A DNA stretch of 64,000 bases from HK1 sp965202875 (GCA_965202875.1 OZ241870.1:1240001-1304000), one strand, 5' to 3'; counted from the stretch's first letter, positions 44,893-53,931 are shown. The notes: generated by a model not told the origin, from the letters alone. A program made the numbers and translations.

Positions 44893-45432
44893 TCATTCAG
44901 CGCCGGCATGATGCGCCCCGATCCGGTTGGCCACGAGCCAGTACGTCCGCTTCGCGATCCACGCGGCGGCGACCAGGGCCACGAATCCGATCATGCCGAT
45001 GAAGAACGGCCCGCCGTCGGTGCGGAACGCGATGGGAACGATGCGGTCGCGGTGCGCCTCGTAGCGCGACCACGACTGATGGGTGTCGAGCACGTTGACC
45101 TCCACGATCTGGCGGTCGCCCCGGCTCTCGACCACCTGGAAGGTCTGCCGCTTCGAGAGCGCCGCCTCGCCGCCTCCCTCGGTCTCGGGCAGCAGGAAGG
45201 TGCGGGCCACTCCGTCCACCTCGACCTCCGGTAGCTGCTCCCATCGCAGGTAGCGGTAGCCGTCTCCACCGGGCTCGTGGACGACGACGGCAAAGCGGCC
45301 GGGCGGCTCCGCACCGTCGAGCCGGCCGTCGCCGAACAGGCGCGGCGATCCGGTCTGCCACGCCCAGATCGCGCCGGCCGCTACGACCATGAACGTGCAT
45401 CCCGCGACGAACAGTGCGAACAGCGGCTTCAT
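44893..45432 (-). CDS. Two-helix membrane protein of unknown function
   Basis: This 179-residue protein has an N-terminal transmembrane segment (FALFVAGCTFMVVAAGAIWA), a ~110-residue presumably periplasmic domain with FAVVVHEPGGDGYRYLRW, and a second transmembrane helix (FFIGMIGFVALVAAAWIAKR). The layout recalls DUF3592-like proteins but I am not certain. A scrap of its 5' end recurs near 49142-49201, as part of the duplication that brackets the ATPase cassette. Confidence 0.6.
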   Translation of the reverse strand: MKPLFALFVAGCTFMVVAAGAIWAWQTGSPRLFGDGRLDGAEPPGRFAVVVHEPGGDGYRYLRWEQLPEVEVDGVARTFLLPETEGGGEAALSKRQTFQVVESRGDRQIVEVNVLDTHQSWSRYEAHRDRIVPIAFRTDGGPFFIGMIGFVALVAAAWIAKRTYWLVANRIGAHHAGAE

Positions 45433-45781
45433 CTCACCCGCGCAGCTCCGGCATCGGGCGCCGATTCACGACGACCTCCGGATCGAGCCTGCCGTCGAAG
45501 CAGTCGAGGACGTTGCGTACCGCGTACTCCGCCATCCGCATCGACGATTCGATCGTCACCCCGGCGCAATGCGGGCTCACGATGACGTTGTCGAAGGCGA
45601 GGAGCGGGTGGTCGGGGCGCGGCGGAACCGACTCGGACTCGAACACGTCGAGACCGGCGCCGCCGATCCGCCTCCCTTCGAGCGCATCGGCCAGCGCATC
45701 CTCGGACACCACGCCGCCGCGTGCGGTGTCGACGACGAACGCGGTCCGCTTCATCAACGCCAGCACCTTCGCGCCGATGGA
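45379..45781 (+). repeat. Left arm of the direct repeat flanking the ATPase/HEPN cassette
   Basis: This segment spans the 5' end of the membrane-protein gene and the 3' part of a dehydrogenase gene. It recurs as 49142-49641 with high similarity, the right copy holding an extra ~90 bp between the two genes. Similarity stops at 45781, next to the stop codon of the cassette's last gene. Confidence 0.85.
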
Positions 45782-45785
45782 CAGC
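45434..45785 (-). pseudogene. C-terminal third of a 2-hydroxyacid dehydrogenase
   Basis: This encodes LALMKRTAFVVDTARGGVVS, then GGAGLDVFESESV and NVIVSPHCAGVTIESSMRMA, nearly the same as the last ~110 residues of the intact gene at 49296-50288. The NAD-binding and N-terminal domains are absent. It ends abruptly where the ATPase cassette begins. Confidence 0.88.
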
Positions 45786-45794
45786 CTCGTCCGG

Positions 45795-47354
45795 CTACCG
45801 GACCGGTCGCACGCCCCCGCGACGGCCCAGGCCGTAGCCGATCCTGAACACGTCCGGGACGTTCACCCGGCCATCGTGCATTCGCAGGAACACATGCAGC
45901 GATTCGAGGTCCTGGCGCACACCGTCGGGGCCTTCCTCGATGCGGCTGGGTGGCAACTTGACGTCCATGGACTCGACTTCATCGCGCAAGTGATCCAGGG
46001 CGCCCCGCTCGGCCCACCGCTCGGCGACGTCGGCGAATTCGCAGGGCGTCACCATGCCATGCAGGCTCTTCAACAATCGGTCCACCCACGGATAGTCTTC
46101 CTTCAGCTCCGCCACGCGTATCCCGGATGCTTCCCGCACGCCCCGCTCGATGCTGTCGTAATGAAGGGCATGGCCGTGATCGGCATGCCGATCCCTCGTG
46201 TCCTCGGCCGCCGATTGCAAGGCGGCGATGAACGAACGGGGGCTGACCTTTCCTTTCGCGTCGCCCAAGTGGTTGGGAATCCATGTATACGGGAATCCCC
46301 GCCGGCGATCCTTGCCCATCCACCCTCCGGTGATGGAATGAAAGGTCTTCCGCTGGATCGATTCGTCGGACACCAGAGAATGGGGAACCCGCCAGAAGCC
46401 GTGACGGTCGACCGTCAGCCGTTGCCACTCGTTGTCACCATTCCCGAATGCGTTGTTGCCATCGCCGAATGCCGATCGGCGGAGTGCTGCACGGATACTC
46501 TTCGAGAAGCTCTTCGCATTGCCCAGACGGTGCCAGAGCAGTCCGTAGAGTTCGTGGCTCGGCCAACCCAGCTCGACGGCGGACGACAGCACCTTGGATG
46601 CATCCGGGAAGTCGCCGACCTCCGCCTTGTCGAGCTGATCGGTACGAAGGAAGATCTTCATGCGTATCCGCCGGCAGGAACGCATGTCGAGGGCCGTCTG
46701 AAGCAGCCCGCGAACGATCCGGTACATGGATCTCCATTCGTCCGCGGCGCGATCCAGGGCATCGTAGAGCACGACGCAATGGCGGCCTTCTTCGTTCAGC
46801 CTGGCGTCTTCCTCTTCGAACAAGCGATCGATCATCTCCGGATGTTCCCGAACATACGCCGTGCGAGACGCCCAATCGTCCCCGCATCGGTATCGGAGGT
46901 CCTCCCATACGGGCTGCTGCTTCAGAACAAGCGCACGCCGTGCCCCCCCGGCATCGTTCCATCGCGACCGTGCGACCTGCCACGCCTGCACCGTTCGCCA
47001 GATCGACCTGGGTTCCATCCCGTCCTGCAAGAGTTGCTCGAGGACGTCCTTGCCCGGATACTCGTCCGTCGCCGTCCGCACGCCGAATCCCGTACGCAGG
47101 ATGGTGCTCCCGCTCAGCTTCGCGCGCGCGTACCGCTGCTCCATCAACTGGCGCACCGCTTTATTCTGCAAGGCGCTCCACCAGAACGTCTTGCCGGCGC
47201 CGCACATGCCCGTGACGACGAGCACGTCCGGGTGCAGCGCCTTCAAGTGGGATTGCGGGAAATAGACGTCCCCGAGGTCCGGCGCTTCGCCATGGCTAGT
47301 TCCGTCCGGCAGCTCCGCCAGCGCGTCACGCATCCTCTCCACGTCGCCGTTCAC
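45795..47354 (-). CDS. P-loop ATPase of the three-gene cassette
   Basis: This 519-residue protein has a Walker A (GMCGAGKTF at 49-57) after VLVVT and a Walker B-like CVVLYDALDR at 193-202. A sensor-like segment follows (KIFLRTDQLDKAE), then a long helical C-terminal region (FADVAERWAERGALDHLRDE). The family is unknown to me. The start is the GTG at 47354, which overlaps the preceding gene's TGA (GTGA) and has GGGGAA eight bases upstream, a sign of translational coupling. With the KGGVGR ATPase and the HEPN-like gene it forms a tight operon inserted between dehydrogenase duplicates. A defence role is inferred. Confidence 0.7.
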   Translation of the reverse strand: MNGDVERMRDALAELPDGTSHGEAPDLGDVYFPQSHLKALHPDVLVVTGMCGAGKTFWWSALQNKAVRQLMEQRYARAKLSGSTILRTGFGVRTATDEYPGKDVLEQLLQDGMEPRSIWRTVQAWQVARSRWNDAGGARRALVLKQQPVWEDLRYRCGDDWASRTAYVREHPEMIDRLFEEEDARLNEEGRHCVVLYDALDRAADEWRSMYRIVRGLLQTALDMRSCRRIRMKIFLRTDQLDKAEVGDFPDASKVLSSAVELGWPSHELYGLLWHRLGNAKSFSKSIRAALRRSAFGDGNNAFGNGDNEWQRLTVDRHGFWRVPHSLVSDESIQRKTFHSITGGWMGKDRRRGFPYTWIPNHLGDAKGKVSPRSFIAALQSAAEDTRDRHADHGHALHYDSIERGVREASGIRVAELKEDYPWVDRLLKSLHGMVTPCEFADVAERWAERGALDHLRDEVESMDVKLPPSRIEEGPDGVRQDLESLHVFLRMHDGRVNVPDVFRIGYGLGRRGGVRPVR

Positions 47355-48628
47355 GATTCGATTCCCCGGTTGACGCGCATGAGTTCGTCGAATCGCTGCA
47401 AGAAACCACTGTACGCCTGATCGACCGTCGTGCCCTCGATGGCGCGCAACGAGGCGCCGGCGGCAAGCCCGCGCGTCCAGTGGACGACGAAGGGATCGTG
47501 CGGCGCATGATGCCCGAGGAGATCGTAGACAAAGCCGTCGGATTCTTCGGGCGAGTCCTGCTTGTCGTACAGATGATCCTGGAAGAGGTCCCAGGATCGC
47601 TCGCGAAAGCGCTCGATGTACGCTTCCGTGCCGATGTCCGGCGTCAGGCTCGATACGATGGAGAGCCGCTGCCTGATGCGTCGCGCGAGATCCTGCCTGC
47701 GCCAATGTTCGAACAGGGTTCCGTAGCCTTCCCAGCTCGTTTCCGAATCGACGGCGAACAGCAGGACATGGGCATCGAGATCGGTCACGGTCGCCGCGGC
47801 AACGTCGTGCAAGCCGCTACGGCTTTCCAGCAGCACGATGGTCGGCTCCACGACCTCCCGCAGCATCGACAGCAATCGTTCGAGGCGCTTCGTCCAACGA
47901 ACTTCCGTGTCCATGTAGACGCGCCCCAGCTTGGCCAGGTACTCGCCGGATCGTGCCCCATGCGCAGGCACGATGCGAACGTCGCCGGGCAAGCCGTGAT
48001 GCCACGAGGGCCTTGCAATCATGTCTTCGATCACGCCGCTTCCTTGCCCGACGAGGTCTTCCACGAACCAGTCGACCACGCCGAATTCCGGCCGCATGGA
48101 TGGGTCGAGCATGGCGGGCGAGATGCCGGGGGACTCCAGATCCAGATCCACGACGAGCACGTTTTCTCCGTGCCGGGCCAGATGCCAGGAAAGCACGGCC
48201 GCGGAGGTGCTGCGGCCCACGCCGCCCTTGACCGAGTACAGCGTATAGGTGTCCGTGTCGGAGTCGCCGCCGTTGACCGTCCACCAGTCGCGGCCGGTCA
48301 GCAGGCGCTCGATCCAGTACACGCCGGGCCGTACCTCGCGCGCATCGCGGTGGAGCTCCTCCAGCAACTCGTCATCCAGAAACAACACGGTGTCTTCCGG
48401 GGGATGACCGTGCGGTCCCAACCTCTCGCATAACGACCTGGCCTCGTCCTCCAGCCACGATCGACATTCATCGTTCTTTTCAAGCGCATCCGCTACTGCA
48501 ATCCGTACTTTTCCATACAAGTCCCGAACGACGTAGATACGCTCGATCCCTTTCGGCTTCGGACGCCCTCCCAGCGTGTCGAGGACATGCTCGAAGATGC
48601 CGTCGAACCTGATCGGACCCTCAGACAT
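47351..48628 (-). CDS. KGGVGR-motif ParA/MinD-like ATPase
   Basis: This 425-residue protein has a ~120-residue N-terminal domain, then a MinD/ParA-type ATPase. The deviant Walker A reads KGGVGRSTS at 134-142, where the normally invariant Lys of GK[S/T] is Arg while the first Lys is kept. VLVVDLDLESPGISP follows (Walker A' region), then VLLESRSGLHDVAA. This KGGVGR variant is a recognised subgroup whose members sit in multi-gene conflict-type operons. It overlaps the upstream HEPN-like gene by 8 bases and the downstream ATPase by 4. ATP hydrolysis may be altered by the Arg. Confidence 0.8.
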   Translation of the reverse strand: MSEGPIRFDGIFEHVLDTLGGRPKPKGIERIYVVRDLYGKVRIAVADALEKNDECRSWLEDEARSLCERLGPHGHPPEDTVLFLDDELLEELHRDAREVRPGVYWIERLLTGRDWWTVNGGDSDTDTYTLYSVKGGVGRSTSAAVLSWHLARHGENVLVVDLDLESPGISPAMLDPSMRPEFGVVDWFVEDLVGQGSGVIEDMIARPSWHHGLPGDVRIVPAHGARSGEYLAKLGRVYMDTEVRWTKRLERLLSMLREVVEPTIVLLESRSGLHDVAAATVTDLDAHVLLFAVDSETSWEGYGTLFEHWRRQDLARRIRQRLSIVSSLTPDIGTEAYIERFRERSWDLFQDHLYDKQDSPEESDGFVYDLLGHHAPHDPFVVHWTRGLAAGASLRAIEGTTVDQAYSGFLQRFDELMRVNRGIES

Positions 48629-49040
48629 GACCGAGCACCTTGAGCCGCATGTAGAAGAGGTGGACCTGCCGCGCGGCGGTTCGATGCGGGGCGGCGGCTG
48701 TTTGATTGAAATGAACGTCGTTGGCGTAGCGGTTGGCGACGGACCACGACGCGAACGGGTTGGACTGTGGAATATGGTGCAGCAGATGGCCTGTTCGCCT
48801 GCCTTGGACGAAGGTACGGAACGTGCCCCAGAGCGTGTCGACGTGCGTCTTGTACTTCCCGGCAGGGCTTCCGGCCGCATCGACCGGCAGGCCGTCCGCA
48901 ACCATGACCGCCTTCAGCCCGCACTCCGCACTGAGACCATATAGCTGATCGGCGTTCCCCCAGCGTCCGGCATCGAACAGGTACTCGGCATCCCGCCAGT
49001 GCCGGACGTGGGCGTTCGCGAAGTCTGCCGGATGGACCAC
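48621..49040 (-). CDS. HEPN-like protein, first gene of the three-gene cassette
   Basis: This 139-residue all-alpha protein contains HVRHWRDAEYLFDAGRWGNA, then LYGLSAECGLKAVM and ANRYANDVHF. The pattern (small helical bundle, A-E-C-x-L-K, R-x5-H) resembles HEPN domains, which often act as RNases or nucleotidyltransferase targets. The resemblance is moderate. It starts with GTG at 49040, since an in-frame stop lies upstream and no ATG fits. Its stop overlaps the start of the KGGVGR ATPase gene. Confidence 0.55.
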   Translation of the reverse strand: MVHPADFANAHVRHWRDAEYLFDAGRWGNADQLYGLSAECGLKAVMVADGLPVDAAGSPAGKYKTHVDTLWGTFRTFVQGRRTGHLLHHIPQSNPFASWSVANRYANDVHFNQTAAAPHRTAARQVHLFYMRLKVLGHV

Positions 49041-49141
49041 CGCCGCTCTCGGAGATGCTTGTAGAACATCAAGGGGATGCTATCACGCCGTTCCACGGTC
49101 GTAGGCAACTCCGCCGCAACTGCGCGCAAGCGGTGCGCGAC

Positions 49142-49641
49142 CGGCCGTGCGGGTAACGTGCATCCCGCATCCCGCGATGGACAGCGCGAACGGCGGCTTC
49201 ATCCGGCTCCGGCTCCGAATGACGCGGGAGTGCGCGTGTGCGGACAGAAGATCCCGGTGGCGAACGTCTCGCGGTCGCGCGCCGGTCCTGGCGGATCACC
49301 CGCGCGTCTCCGGCATCAGGCGCCGATTCACGACCACCTCCGGATCGAGCCTCCCGTCGAAGCAGTCGAGCACGTTGCGCACCGCGTACTCCGCCATCCG
49401 CATCGACGACTCGATCGTCACCCCGGCGCAATGCGGGCTCACGATGACGTTGTCGAAGGCGAGGAGCGGGTGGCCGGGGCGCGGCGGAACCGGCTCGGAC
49501 TCGAACACGTCGAGGCCGGCGCCGCCGATCCGCCTCCCTTCGAGCGCATCGGCCAGCGCGTCCTCGGCCACCACGCCGCCGCGCGCGGTGTTGACGACGA
49601 ACGCGGTCGGCTTCATCAACGCCAGCTCCCTCGCGCCGATG
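49142..49641 (+). repeat. Right arm of the direct repeat flanking the ATPase/HEPN cassette
   Basis: This matches 45379-45781 in the same orientation. It begins with a scrap of the membrane-protein start (minus strand, MKPPFALSIAGC) and continues into the intact dehydrogenase gene. Confidence 0.85.
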
Positions 49642-50288
49642 ATCCCCCGGGTCTCGTCGTCGAGCGGCGTATGCACGGTCACCGCATCCATCTCCGGCAG
49701 CGCGGCGTGCAGATCCTCGACCACCGTGCAGCCCGCCGCCTCCATCACGGATCGGTCGACGTAGGGGTCGCAGGCATGGACGCGCATGCCGAACCCGAGC
49801 GCCCGCGGCGCCACCCGGCTGCCGGTCCGTCCGAACCCGACGATGAGCAGGCTGCGTCCCGCGAGGTCGATCGGCTTCATCGAGACCCGCGCCGGCTCGA
49901 AGCGGCTCTCGCGCACCGCCGCGTCGTTCTCGCGGGCGTTCTTCGCCAGCGCGAGCAGCAGGAACATCGCGTGTTCGGCCACCGAGACGGAGTTCGCGAG
50001 CGGGGTGATGGTCACCGGGATCGAGCGTTGCGCCGCCGCCTCGACGTCCACCGCGTCGTAGCCGACGCCGTGGCGCGAGATGATCGCGAGCCGCCGGCCC
50101 GCGTCGATCACCGACCGGTCGATCACCGCGGTACGCACCACGATCGCGTCCGCATCCACGATGCGCCGCTTGATCTCGGCCGGCTCGCGCCCCTCGTAGA
50201 CCTCGATCTCGACGTCGCCGCGGCTCGCCGCGAGGGCATGGCCGTGGTCGTGGATATGCTGGATGAACAGGAGCTTCTTCGCCGCCAC
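49296..50288 (-). CDS. D-isomer-specific 2-hydroxyacid dehydrogenase
   Basis: This ~330-residue protein resembles phosphoglycerate dehydrogenase/glyoxylate reductase. The NAD site is LLIVGFGRTGSRVAPRALGF, and the catalytic Arg, Glu and His are in NTARGGVVAEDAL, FESEPVPPRP and VIVSPHCAG. The substrate is unknown. The best start is GTG 50288 with GGAGGT seven bases upstream; longer versions would begin inside the adjacent MITE. The MITE insertion 17 bp upstream duplicated part of the Shine-Dalgarno region, so expression may depend on the element. Confidence 0.85.
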   Translation of the reverse strand: MAAKKLLFIQHIHDHGHALAASRGDVEIEVYEGREPAEIKRRIVDADAIVVRTAVIDRSVIDAGRRLAIISRHGVGYDAVDVEAAAQRSIPVTITPLANSVSVAEHAMFLLLALAKNARENDAAVRESRFEPARVSMKPIDLAGRSLLIVGFGRTGSRVAPRALGFGMRVHACDPYVDRSVMEAAGCTVVEDLHAALPEMDAVTVHTPLDDETRGIIGARELALMKPTAFVVNTARGGVVAEDALADALEGRRIGGAGLDVFESEPVPPRPGHPLLAFDNVIVSPHCAGVTIESSMRMAEYAVRNVLDCFDGRLDPEVVVNRRLMPETRG

Positions 50289-50304
50289 TCGGTACACCTC
50301 CGTG

Positions 50305-50472
50305 CTCAAGTTTCGGGATTCAAAATACCTTGGATCAGGCGATGGATTCCCGCTTTCGCGGGAATGACGTCATTTCAGCGAGACAGGTTACTTTTACGCT
50401 GGCCGTGGCCTTCTGGCCGTCATTCCCGCGAAAGCGGGAATCCATTTCGGTCAGCGAATCCCGAAACTTGAG
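50305..50472 (-). mobile_element. MITE copy C (168 bp, inverted)
   Basis: This has the same terminal inverted repeats as copies A and B, in the opposite orientation. It is flanked by a perfect 7-bp target duplication, CTCCGTG (50298-50304 and 50473-50479). It sits directly upstream of the dehydrogenase start codon. Confidence 0.9.
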
Positions 50473-50562
50473 CTCCGTGGAACCGCCTGCCACCTGCCTG
50501 CGATGGCGCGTTCAGTCCGTCGATGCCGAGCCCTCGGCATACCATCGTAGAGGGTGCCGTTG

Positions 50563-50701
50563 GCGCATGACCGGACGGGCGCTGGCCGCCGACCGGCTGC
50601 TTGCGCTCCCCTTCGTGCCGCCCGCGCATGACCGGACGGACGCATCGGACTGTCGAACGGATGTCGAGCCGGGCATGTGCCATCCGCGCATGACCGGACG
50701 G
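50563..50701 (+). repeat. Three direct copies of a 16-bp word, about 61 bp apart
   Basis: GCGCATGACCGGACGG occurs at 50563, 50624 and 50686. The intervening 45-46 bp segments are not alike. The stretch holds no gene and ends just after the RraA-family stop codon. Confidence 0.8.
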
Positions 50702-50723
50702 ATGGAGCCCCCTGCAGCGGCGC

Positions 50724-51425
50724 TCAATGGATCTCCGCCGAATCGGCCATTGCGCGCTTCAGCACGTCGACGTCGAATCCGCCGGCCCGCGCCGCGTCGA
50801 GGATCACCGCCTCGCGCCGGGTGAGGAGGTCCACCGCCTCGGGGAGCTTCGCGACCGCCTCGCGGGGAACGACCACCGCGCCGTGGCGGTCCGCGTGCAC
50901 CACGTCGCCGTCACGCACGGTCATGCCGGCCACGTTGACCTGCCCGCCGAAATCGACGATGTGCACGTGGGCGTGGCTCGGCCCGATCTTTCCGGCCAGA
51001 AGCTGGAAGCCCGGCGCGCAATCGCCGAGGTCGCGCATCGAGCCGTTCGTCACGCAGCCGAGGGCACCGAGCCCCTTGTGGACCGCGGTGTTGACCTCGC
51101 CCCAGAATGCGCCGAGCCCGGGATTGGGGTCGAGGTCCTGGATCACCACCACGCTCGGACCCGGCCCCGCCGCGACGTATCCGTAGTACGCGGCGCGCTT
51201 CGCCTTGACCGCATCGGGCGGCAGCGGCGACGGCTCGACGGCGCGGATCGTCGCGGTCCGCGCGTAGCCGGCGACCGGCTCCAGCGCCGGATCCAGGCAG
51301 TGCAGGTGCTCGACGGTGAAGCCGGTGGCCCGCCGGTGGGGCGCCACCACTTCGAGCGCGTTGCAGATCGTCGGCGTGTCCCATGCGCGCAACGCGGCCA
51401 GCGCCGCCGGGTCGATGTCCGTCAT
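50724..51425 (-). CDS. RraA/HMG-aldolase family protein
   Basis: This 233-residue protein of the RraA fold shows WDTPTICNALE, the metal/substrate loop GCVTNGSMRDLG (G-x-x-T-N-G-x-x-R-D) and a C-terminal ADRHGAVVVPREAVAKLPEA. Relatives are 4-hydroxy-4-methyl-2-oxoglutarate aldolases/oxaloacetate decarboxylases, or regulators of RNase E. The longer sequence and D-G-D-V-V-H-A-D signature fit the enzyme branch. AGGAGG precedes the ATG at 51425. It may be part of a hydroxyacid catabolic group with the neighbouring dehydrogenase. Confidence 0.83.
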   Translation of the reverse strand: MTDIDPAALAALRAWDTPTICNALEVVAPHRRATGFTVEHLHCLDPALEPVAGYARTATIRAVEPSPLPPDAVKAKRAAYYGYVAAGPGPSVVVIQDLDPNPGLGAFWGEVNTAVHKGLGALGCVTNGSMRDLGDCAPGFQLLAGKIGPSHAHVHIVDFGGQVNVAGMTVRDGDVVHADRHGAVVVPREAVAKLPEAVDLLTRREAVILDAARAGGFDVDVLKRAMADSAEIH

Positions 51426-51861
51426 CGTGCCATCCTCCTGTCGGGAAAGCGCGGGGTCCGGCGGCGTTTCTACGCGGAATCGCGGGCGCACTCAACCGGG
51501 GCGCCGGCATCGGCGTCCGTCCGTCTCATGGGGCACCTCCTCATCGGGATGCCCTAAAACCGGACAATCGACGTGCTACTACACGGGACAGACTACGTGC
51601 TCCTGACAGATTATTTTCGTCATCGTCCTTACGGTCGTCAAAGTGTTCCGGAGCACCGAGCTCGCCGCATGGGCTGGTCGGCATTTGTGCGAGGGTCTTC
51701 CGCAGAATTTGTGGGTAGAAGCTAAAGAATGACAACCCGTTCCGTCACCGGTGGGGGCATCGGAGGGGCAGTAGTCTTTGTCTCGAATCGAACAGGCATC
51801 CCGTTCCGCACTCCGCGACCATTGGAGCTGCGAGGTCCCAAGCGACGCGGAGGGGAACGGG
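51426..51861 (+). other. Intergenic region, nothing recognised
   Basis: This lies between the RraA-family gene and the ISL3 remnant. It is less GC-rich near 51600-51730 and has no conserved ORF. It may contain the left end of the ISL3 element, which I cannot define. Confidence 0.4.
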
Positions 51862-52306
51862 ATGCAGCTCAAGACTCTCCTCAATCGGGTGCAGAAGCAC
51901 TCGTCGTTCGTCTACGAGACGGTGCGCCTGGTCGAGCATCCGCGGCTGGCCATCGAGGGGGAGGTCCGTCCCCGCGCCGATGCCCGCGCGAAGTGCTCGC
52001 AGTGCGGCACCGGGCGACGACACGTTGCCGCCACGGTGCTTCGCGTTCGTGCCGCTGTGGCACATTCCGGTGTGGTTTCTCTACGCGATGCGCCGGGTGG
52101 CGTGTGCGCGCTGCGGGGTGAAGGTCGAGTCCGTTGCGTGGGCGACGGGCAAGCACCGGGTGAGCGACGCCTGTGCCTGGTTCCTCGCCGGATGGGCGAA
52201 GCGGCTGTCGTGGCAGGAGGTGGCCACGGGGTTCCACAGCTCGTGGGACACCGTCTACCGGTCGGTGCGCATGGCGGTCGAGTGGAGCCTGCCCCCGCGG
52301 GGGTAA
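51862..52306 (+). pseudogene. ISL3-family transposase N-terminal remnant
   Basis: The first frame (MQLKTLLNRVQKHSSFVYET, then AKCSQCGT) and, after a shift near 52010, a second frame (FVPLWHIPVWFLYAMRRVAC, then GWAKRLSWQEVA) together give the zinc-finger N-terminal part of an ISL3 transposase. It is cut off by a stop at 52306 before the DDE domain. Confidence 0.85.
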
Positions 52307-52556
52307 CCTGCCAGTTGCAGAAAAAATCGACCCATACATGCGTTCACTGCACAAAATACGGGATTTTCGGACCGAAGTAGCGTGTAGCTCATGTTCACTG
52401 CCAGTGAGGATAAGCCACACGCAGTGTTCTTGAATCTTGTGCAAAGTCGTAAGGAGTCATTCGCGAAACGGAAGGAACAGAAAGAAACGTGGTCTCCGAA
52501 GCTGGTACAATAGTCGTTGGCACAACAACGTACCAAACAAAACGGAGACCACGCAG

Positions 52557-53931
52557 ATGAAGCATAGCCGAGCCGACGTTCGAGGTAAAGCCAAGCTGGG
52601 CATCGACATCCGATTCGAATCACAGAGCCTGACATCGTACTCGGGACTCATCGTCTTCCAGCACCTCTTCTCCCTCATCGGCATCAAAGAACGGCTGTGG
52701 AGATGCTTCCGCCATCTGAAGGCCAATCCGATTTACGGCCATCACATGATCATGATGCTTCTGGTCGTGCATCTGATCATCGGACACCGGCGGCTGCGCG
52801 ACGTGGACTCCTACCGTGATGACGAGATGGTCAAACGCGCTCTCGGTCTGAAGCGGTTGCCGGACGTGTCCACGGTCAGCCGCTCGCTCGCCAGTGCGGA
52901 TGGACCAAGTGTCGCCAAAGTGCGAAGTGAATCGAGACATCTGGTCATGGAGCGCTTGGCGGTCGAGGGGCTGTCGAGGGTGACGGTGGATTTCGACGGG
53001 TCGGTGTTGAGCACCGGGCGTCATGCCGAAGGAACCGCAGTGGGCTTCAACAAGAAGAAGAAGGGCGCGCGTAGCTACTACCCCCTCTTTTGCACCATCG
53101 CCCAGACCGACCAGGTCCTCGACGTGCACCATCGCCCTGGGAACGTCCACGACTCCAACGGGGCCGACACCTTCATCGACCACTGTATCGGCCACGTGCG
53201 CTCATGCCTCCCCCACGCACAGGTCGAGACCCGCATCGACAGCGCCTTCTTCAACGAAGTCATCACTGAACGACTGCATGGCTCGGGGGTCGAATTCACC
53301 CTCTCGGTGCCTTTCGAGCGCTTTGCCGCCCTCAAGGGATTGGTCGAGGGCAGAAGACGATGGCGCCGCATGGCACCTGGACTCGACTACTTCGAGACCC
53401 GCTGGAAGCCGAAGTCGTGGAATACCCGCTACCGCTTCATCTTCATCGGAAAGCAGGTCAGATGCCAAGACAAGCTGCCCATTCAACTCGACCTGTTTCG
53501 ACCCACCGAATACGGCTACGAATTCAAGGTCATCGTCACCAACAAACGAATGAACCCGCGCAAGGTCGTTGCCTTCCACGAAGGCCGTGGCTCACAGGAG
53601 GGCATCTTCGCCGAGCTCAAGACGCATTGCCAGATGGACTACGTACCGGTCAAGACCCGGGTCGGCAACCAACTGTACATTCGCCGGCATTCTCGCTCAC
53701 AACCTCACTCGCGAGCTGCAGATCCAACTCGACCCTCGCACCCGTGGCACGACCGCAAAGCGCGCCGCGCTGTGGTGCTTCCGGGAGATCGGGACCCTTC
53801 GTCGTACCCTCATCCAGTGCACTGGGCGCATGATTCGCCCAGCCGGCAAATGGATCCTCTCCATGAACAGCAACGGTCGTCGCGAAAGAGAGCTCCGACA
53901 TGCTCTCGCAATACTGAACGCCGCCACTTGA
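52557..53931 (+). pseudogene. IS1380-family transposase with one frameshift
   Basis: This DDE transposase of IS1380 type starts at ATG 52557. VTVDFDGSVLSTGRHAEGTA carries a catalytic Asp region, VETRIDSAFFNEVI the second, and GRGSQEGIFAELKTHCQMDY the Glu region. Near 53682 the frame must move forward by one base to continue as FAGILAHNLTRELQIQL and reach the natural end at 53931. A single missing base thus separates it from an intact gene; a sequencing error is possible. I could not define the terminal repeats. Confidence 0.88.

Noticed and set aside
50563..50701. Possible CRISPR array
   Set aside because: Only three repeats of 16 bp, too short for a CRISPR repeat, with 45-46 bp spacers and no cas genes in the window.
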